From NCBI RefSeq assembly GCF_036320965.1, contig NC_092234.1:30407703-30471702 (forward strand): 64,000 nt of DNA, read 5' to 3'. The translations under genes were made by a program, and so were the position numbers. Numbering within the stretch: position 1 is the first letter of the stretch; every line of letters begins with the position of its first letter. Origin of the DNA: Panulirus ornatus. Its lineage: Eukaryota; Arthropoda; Malacostraca; Decapoda; Palinuridae. Shown in pieces: positions 57,600 to 64,000 of the stretch. Below the pieces are notes generated by a model. That model did no database searches and was not told the origin of the DNA. It saw only the letters and a list, made by a program, of their open reading frames with translations.

Positions 57600-58090
57600 C
57601 GGACTGGGGTCTGATGGTGGAGTGGGGGAGATGGGGCTGCTACTAGTATTGTGGGGAGGTGGCAGTGGTGTGGGGATGCTGGCAGTGATGCAGAGCTGGT
57701 GATAATGTTGTGGGGCTGGTGGCAAAGGCGTAAAGCTTTGCTGGCAGTGGAGCGAGTGTGTTGGCACAAATGCTGGACGGGTGGCAGTGGTGCGGGGCTA
57801 ATGATCATAGTGCAGAGCTGCTGGCAATGGCAGGAGACTGGTGACAACAGCGGTTGTTGGCAGTGCTACATGGCTTGTGGTAATCAAGCAAGGTTGATGT
57901 CAGTGGAGTGAGACTGTTGGCATTAGTGCAGGACTGGTGGCAGTGGTGCGGGGGCTGCGGCAGCAGTGTGGGAATGCTGGCAGCTGTGTGGGAGCTAGTG
58001 GAAGTAGTGTGGCGCTAAGAGAGCTTGAGGAACTGGTGGTAGCGGTGTCACGTTGGTGGCAAGAGTGTGGGCTTTTGGTGGCAAGAATAT
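57600..58090. repeat. Degenerate GGTGGCAGTGGTGTGGGG minisatellite
   Basis: GCTGGTGGCAGTGGTGCGGG-type units of roughly 30 bases repeat about 16 times with many substitutions. Confidence 0.82.
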
Positions 58091-59367
58091 CGAGCTACAG
58101 GATATTGTCTATTGCTGATGAAAGCTTATCGAGGAGACTGTCATCTAGGACTAACTGCTAACGTCTAGGGATGTTAGCAGTCTTATGAGTGTAGACACGA
58201 GGGGTGACTGCGAGAGGAAGTACGCTTTCAATGTATGAATGAGACGACACAAGACGATGATATCGACACTGATAGAGCAACAGGCAAATTACTCTCCCCA
58301 AGAGATCCATTCGCAAAAGGTTTGTTGATAACACCTACGAAATGTGTATAGCAACAAACATGTGCAACAAAACGACTCGAAACACCTGAACCAACATAGC
58401 AGGTCTGTGCTCAAATATACATCCACTGGGGCACGTGTCATACGAGGTGCCGAGACACAGTTCTCCACTCATGCACTCGGTGTCTCCTTCCTGCTCCTCT
58501 CTCTGATTTCTGGACTTGGCATTCCAAGCCTCCTCCATGTCCAGTGTCTCGAGGAACACGTAAAGTTGCAGGGTTGTGTGTCAGTCTCTTATTGCCATGA
58601 TCTTAGAAAAAGAATAATTATAAAGCCAAAAAAGATAATCATGATGTATAATATAATCCACCACAACACATAAAATATATTCATAACTTCTATGACCGTC
58701 CAGTAGTTTCTGCCAACAACATATTCCACTGCCAGCAGGGGTCTTACATCTTTGCCACTAGCACCACAACATTGTCATCCTTGAGAACGACCAACAAATA
58801 TCAGATATCCTCTAATAAATACGTTTCAATAAAATCAAGTTACACCATCAGTCCTGGTGTCACTTTACAACAAGAAATTCCTCTGATTCACTAAAATGTA
58901 TAGTTGCTGATGACCAAGATGGACTACCTCTATGTCTTAAGGTCACACTAATGGAAGGGCATTGTGTTGTTGTGTGCCCTCAACATTAAATGGGGCTCGA
59001 AAATTAGGCTTCCTCGAGTCTGTTTCTTACGCTGAAAAAACACTATGGCGCTATTCACCTACAAATTTTCCCATCAAGTTTGAATTTGAAATGAAAGAAT
59101 GGGAGCAGGTAATAAAGAATAGCGACTGAACGAGAGCAGATGAGAGGGAAAAATCCCGAGTTCACATAAGGTGAGGGAGTTCACGCCTGTCGAGAGTGAG
59201 GGAAAAATCTGCAGCTTAAGGTTCCTCATCCTCACGGACACAGCCAGGTCTCTCATTCATTCACTCTACAAGGATATATTCCGCCGCCAATCAAACCAGC
59301 GTGTATGTGTATCCGCGTGGAGTGTGGAGTGGACAAATATGAGACCATGCACAGATAACAGAAGAAC
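58091..59367. other. Non-coding stretch
   Basis: The open frames at 58335-58559 (-) and 58344-58673 (+) overlap on opposite strands. No domain or element is recognised. Confidence 0.45.
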
Positions 59368-59690
59368 CTTCAACAACAGGAGGTCGACTCGTCTCCCTCA
59401 GTACAGTCTTCAACAAGATGATGTATATTTGTCTCCCTTGGTACGAGCCTTCAACGTGGAGGAAGATTCGTCTCCCTCAGTACAGTCTTCAACATGAAGA
59501 GGTAGATTCGTCTCCTACAGTGCGAGCCTTTAACAAAGGAAGGCAGATTTGTTTCCCACAGTTCGAGCCTTCAACGAGATGAGGTAGATTCTTCTCCCTC
59601 AATACAGTCTGCAAAAAGAGGAGGTAGATTCGTCTCCCATAATGCGAGCCTTCATCAAAAGTAGGTAGATTCGTCTCCCTCAGTACAAGT
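59368..59690. repeat. 40-41 bp minisatellite, about eight copies
   Basis: CTTCAAC-type landmarks at 59368, 59408, 59449, 59487, 59528, 59569, 59609 and 59650. Two flavours (TACAGTCTTCAAC and GCGAGCCTTCAAC) alternate for much of the array, giving an 81-base dimer, with AGGTAGATTCGTCTCCC as the conserved middle. Confidence 0.9.
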
Positions 59691-60905
59691 TACACGATCC
59701 TCCAGCTACACCAAGTAATGCTTTGTTAGCTACACTTCGACTCTCTACAATCCTCCACAAGAACGACTAGGACGTATACACATCTTACGACTCTCAAGAC
59801 TTCAGTTCCTCGTGGCGTCGTGAACAGTTCCGGGCGTGTCTCACAATGTGCCAGTTACTCTCTGGCTAAAGCTCCGCCCGCGGCCACGGATATCGGGGAC
59901 GACAGGGGTGACGCCTGGGGGGGAAGGGAGCGCGGGACACTTGTGGTGACGAAGGACACGGGGTCACCATACGCCGGGAACGCCCCTAGACCGCATGTGC
60001 CCAAGGCCACACGTCACCACGCCTGAAGTCCCCCACATCTGATCACCACATCTGTATCTCACCCACGCCCTCCGGCTCCCTAACCACGCCTACACACAAC
60101 AATGGCGCACTTCCCCCAACCCTCATCATGCCCGCCCGAGCGCACGATGCACCTATGTGTATACGCCCTGCAAGATGTCTTTACGCTCTGCAGCCTATGT
60201 TAAGTTAATGAGTTATGGTTTACCCTACCCTACCATCTGCAGGTCAAAGGTAAACTCGCAACTCTCAACCACCTACGGATTTTCATATTGCAGTCTGAGC
60301 ATTATACAAGAGGACAGTTACGTGGAGAGCGGCACAAAGCTGCCCTATGAAGGTGATGGCGACGGTTGCAGCGAAAATGCATGTGATGTTGGTAATATTG
60401 TCAAGGTGGTGGTGGTGGTGGTCAAGGAGGCGACGGTGGCAGCAGTGAGACCGAGCCAGCCAGGCAGATGTAATGCCTCGCCCCTTCTGCTATACGATAC
60501 TACACAAGAACTTCTTGGTACGAATGTTCCATTCTGTTGACACACCTCCGTCTATACACTATATATCATATCTACATATTAGTAACCAGCTTACTAAACC
60601 CAGTATGGAAGAGATCTGTGTACCAGAACTAATTAAGAAAATATCTCCTTCCACGAATAGAAAAAATAAAAAAATCCGGCAATCTATCTGAGGAAAATCC
60701 AATTTTCAACAAACTTACGTAAAAGTGACTCAAGGCGAACCCGCCCTCACCAATGCCGAATTATGTGAGGTGGAATTGGGTTACGCCAAGGTGTAGATAA
60801 GTTAATTTCACCTTTTCGTGTTACGTAAAGCGGACGCCTGTACGTTTTTTTCTGACTGGTTCATAAAATGCCTAGACTACGTTATTTACATGTTCAAGCT
60901 CTCTG

Positions 60906-60943
<38 letters not shown>

Positions 60944-62099
60944 ACAGATAAGAACCACAGATCACCTACACACAAGGGCCCTGCCTGATGGCACCTCAGT
61001 GTGGTGCCTCTGACAGCCAACAAAATCTGCCACGCCTCTCTCTCTAAACTCAACCACACACAAAGAAAATAAATGAATAAAACATACAACCCATACACGG
61101 AACTGGGAACTGATTAACTAGCAAGACTGGGTTAATCAGTGATAGTATTCCAGCCGCCCCCACTTTACGGCAAGCTTCGAGAACGCCTCCTGGAAGCTCC
61201 AGTCGGGGAAGGAAAGGCGTAAGGGACTCCTGGAAGGCGGCGCCGGTTATGTCCTTCTGACATGGGTTTTATGAATCGACGCGGCGTCCTTTGAGGAAGG
61301 ATCCGATGACAGGTGGCGGCGGTCCGTCCTCTGAGGGATCGTTCCTAAGACAATGTGGGAGGCCGTCGTGATACTGCTACTGGGCAGCGCTACCGGGCCA
61401 CGCCCGCTGCCTGCCGTACACTCCAGAGGCACTGGCTAGGGAGGAGGAGGAGGAAGGAGGAGATGGCGAGCAGTAGTGGTCAAGGAACCACTGCATAAAC
61501 GAGATGGCCTACCTGCTCCTGAGCCCCGCTACTGAGGAACACTAAGGCGTCTAAGGTATAATGGAAGGGCTACCCATGGAAGACTAGTCGTGGGCTAAGG
61601 ACCATGGAAATGGTACATGGTAAAGTGATCAATGATGTGGTGCACCGACGGGGATGTGATCATAATGAGATGGCGACTATCAAGAGGCATCTAAACGTGT
61701 GCCTCAGGAAGCAGACGCTCAATCAAGAGTTGCTATGGAATTGCAAAGACTGACGATGACCATGGACAGGCAGAAGAGCGATGGCTATGGACTGAAGTAC
61801 TGGTAAGGAAGCCATCACAGTGGAGAGCTCCTGTTATAAAGTACAGCTGATAGTAATTTGTTCGAGGTAACAAAATGTTGACCAGAAGGCTTTAAGATCC
61901 CATACACCAGCAGCCGTCATTCGGATGAGAGATCTGAAGACTCGCACAGCTACTACTAGTTGGTGGAGGGGAGAAGAGTAGAATACCATTACCATAATAC
62001 ATCACAAAAAACAATATAAATCATAAATCAGTTAACAGTGCGAAAGGAAGAGTAATATCAGCAAGTAAAAATAATGTAGGGGAAAAGAAACACTGGTGA
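59691..62099. other. Non-coding stretch
   Basis: (CA)n lies at 60908-60941 and a short GGT run at 60408-60422. Short open frames (59820-60026, 60157-60540) have no recognised domain. 61440-61465 is GGA-rich. Confidence 0.45.
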
Positions 62100-62310
62100 G
62101 AAAATATGTAACTTTTAAACACCTGGATTAGAGGAAAGAGCATTACAGATGATATATACACGAACTTAATGAAGAATATAGCAGTCCCGACGGGGATGCA
62201 TGGATGTGAGGCATGGGTCGAAGATGGTAGAGCGCAGTATAAGGTGAAGGTGGTGGAAATTATATGTTTGAGGCCAATGTACCCTTGGTCCACAGGCAGT
62301 TTGGTGAGAC
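62100..62310 (+). mobile_element. Old LINE-A-like reverse transcriptase C-terminal fragment
   Basis: The translation KNIAVPTGMHGCEAWVEDGR, AQYKVKVVEIICLRPM aligns with GIVVPTMLYGCEAWAMDRDV, RRRMDVLEMRCMRTM of copy 1. Identity is low but the conserved VPT, YGCEAW and V-E-x-x-C-L-R landmarks are in order. No tail is recognisable. It is either an old LINE-A insertion or a relative. Confidence 0.7.
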
Positions 62311-62869
62311 TGAACTGTAATATCGGCTAAACTACAACTAAATCAAATACAAACAAAGACTTTAAAAGGTCAGGGAGTCTTTGTGGAGCAAGAAATACAC
62401 ATCTACGAGCAAGAGGAACCTACTCGCCATGACCTGTATCTCTTCACCTCTTATCTCCCGAACCCTCACAGTCACGCAGATCTACCATGTTTGTCGCATC
62501 CAATCATGAAATTAATGATTAATTCTGCGAGGGAAATCTCTCATTTCCATAACCATCGATGTAATTTAGAAGAATTATAGAGAAAAAATAAATCTGCTCT
62601 GCCAACGAAGCTCTACTTCAACAAAACAATCCTCCCCTGCTATACCTCACCAATCTCCTATACCCTTTCATCTCCTACACTCTTTCGTCTCCAAAGGTCT
62701 CCCCCTACTTTCCTCACTGTTCAAACTCTTCTCTTCTCCTTTTCCTACCTCCACACCTCCCGTGCATTCTCATCTTCCGTGCCTCCCTTTCTATATTGCC
62801 ATAAAGTCATTCCTCTCTCTCACCTCCCATACCTCCATCCTAACTCCCACACAACCACACAGCAGCAAT
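62311..62869. other. Non-coding stretch
   Basis: CT-rich DNA from 62610 to 62860. Nothing is recognised. Confidence 0.45.
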
Positions 62870-63100
62870 ATCATCGTCCACAGTACTACATCCACTGCGC
62901 TATCTACCAGTGTCGCCCACAGTACCACAGCCGCACTAGCTATCACTATCGACCACAGTACCACACCCACATCACCAGCTACCATCATCGATCACAGAAC
63001 CACAACCACATCACCAACTACCATTGTCGACCACAGCACCAGCAACCAGCGCCATCCATAGTACATCTTCCACAGCACCATAATCACAGTAGTGTCCAGT
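62870..63100. repeat. Degenerate CCACAGTACCACA minisatellite
   Basis: CACAGTACCACACCCACATC-like units of about 20-45 bases repeat (ATCGACCACAGTACCACA variants). They encode spurious Ser/Thr- or Tyr/His-rich frames. Confidence 0.8.
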
Positions 63101-64000
63101 AATCACCAGCCAGAGAGCAGCTCTCCCCTGAGGCACATGCCAAAGAACGTAAATTCATCGCCAAAATTTTCAACATAAAAATTCCGTGAAGGATGAAACT
63201 TACAGACGAACTACATATAAAAAAAATCCACGTAACTATCAATCAATGTTACATGCCCCATATCTATAATAGAATATCAACATTATACACAATTTTTAAT
63301 CATCATAACTACCATATACTCAAGACTTGTTACTGCCACAATTACTATCATACAGATAATCGACAGTAATGATAAACGTGGCAAAATCATTAATATAAAA
63401 TTAATCACTTCTATCGTATCCCCATACTGTAGCTATAACCACAAGACTACCTCACCACTTCCATCACATCCCTGTCAACCAGCTGAGTGCCGTCTGCTCT
63501 TAAAACATGCGAAGGTTCATGCCATCGTAGCTTGCACTCCCTGACGAATGCCTTCTCTTCAAGGTAAAATCAGAGTAAAACGTCCTTGCTAATATAGCAT
63601 TCAAGTTTTTTTCTTCCACCGGGGGTCCACGTACACGTGATGATAACATGCGCGTTCACTCCACGATGAATCATACCAATTCTTTCCAATAATCTATCCA
63701 TAAATTTCTGAAAATTCTGGGGATTACAAAGAAATCAAAATGTCTTCAGCGCATCTGAAACCACGACCGGGGTAGTCTGACCGTGTCGGGCTCACAGCAC
63801 TACCAACTACACGCACGCGAGGCTCAAAGACTTGCGTATGATGATCACAGAATAATAACAAATAATAACACCAAATTTCCAGGATCGCTAAGAGCACTCG
63901 ACAATCAGCTCCTTCAGTAAGTGAATATTATTTCAGGGCATTCGCTGGGTTTTCCGGTACACGGTCACGTTAAGACAAATTATAATCCACACTTAGCATA
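63101..64000. other. AT-rich non-coding end of window
   Basis: No gene, element or clear tandem repeat is recognised. Confidence 0.5.

Overview
This 64 kb window looks like intergenic or intronic DNA from a large, repeat-rich invertebrate genome, most likely a decapod crustacean. That assignment is an inference. It rests on the extreme density of (AT)n, (GT)n, (GA)n and degenerate minisatellites, the mixture of retroelement types, and a tRNA-derived SINE resembling decapod ones. I found no convincing host protein-coding gene, rRNA or tRNA gene. Most long open frames are translations of microsatellites or minisatellites.

The recognisable genes belong to retroelements. (1) A non-LTR retrotransposon family (called LINE-A here) has seven copies or fragments: the best at 17792-19199 (+), others at 9504-10410 (-), 33825-33900 (-), 35187-35593 (+), 43391-43918 (+), 52335-52602 (+) and an old one at 62100-62310 (+). 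(2) A 240 bp SINE-like element has six copies: 4425-4669 (+), 17309-17542 (-), 19490-19725 (-), 31125-31275 (-), 34906-34955 (+) and a diverged one at 48415-48569 (-). Its 3' tail matches the LINE-A tail, so LINE-A probably mobilises it. (3) A Penelope-like element remnant at 34070-34899 keeps a GIY-YIG endonuclease fragment between two 211 bp inverted repeats (about 96% identical). Each repeat carries a recognisable hammerhead ribozyme motif. (4) Decayed CR1/Rex1-like reverse transcriptase remnants lie at 11040-12365, 29745-30125 and 37150-37860. (5) A decayed Jockey/I-like element occupies the minus strand at 40385-43195. (6) A tRNA-derived SINE fragment lies at 39895-40030.

The rest is largely tandem repeat. 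Young arrays include 27 bp x 12 perfect copies at 154-477, a 22 bp array at 5782-6410, a 31 bp array at 53390-53560 and a 40-41 bp array at 59368-59690. Long stretches of apparently unique DNA (for example 24960-26530, 28320-28930 and 31965-32430) show faint periodicity and look like fossil minisatellites. Almost every long (AT)n tract touches a LINE-A, SINE or Penelope boundary, which suggests either insertion into (AT)n or growth of (AT)n from the element tails. Two clusters of CRE-like TGACGTCA sites (51613-51674 and 57239-57288) are the best candidates for host regulatory DNA.
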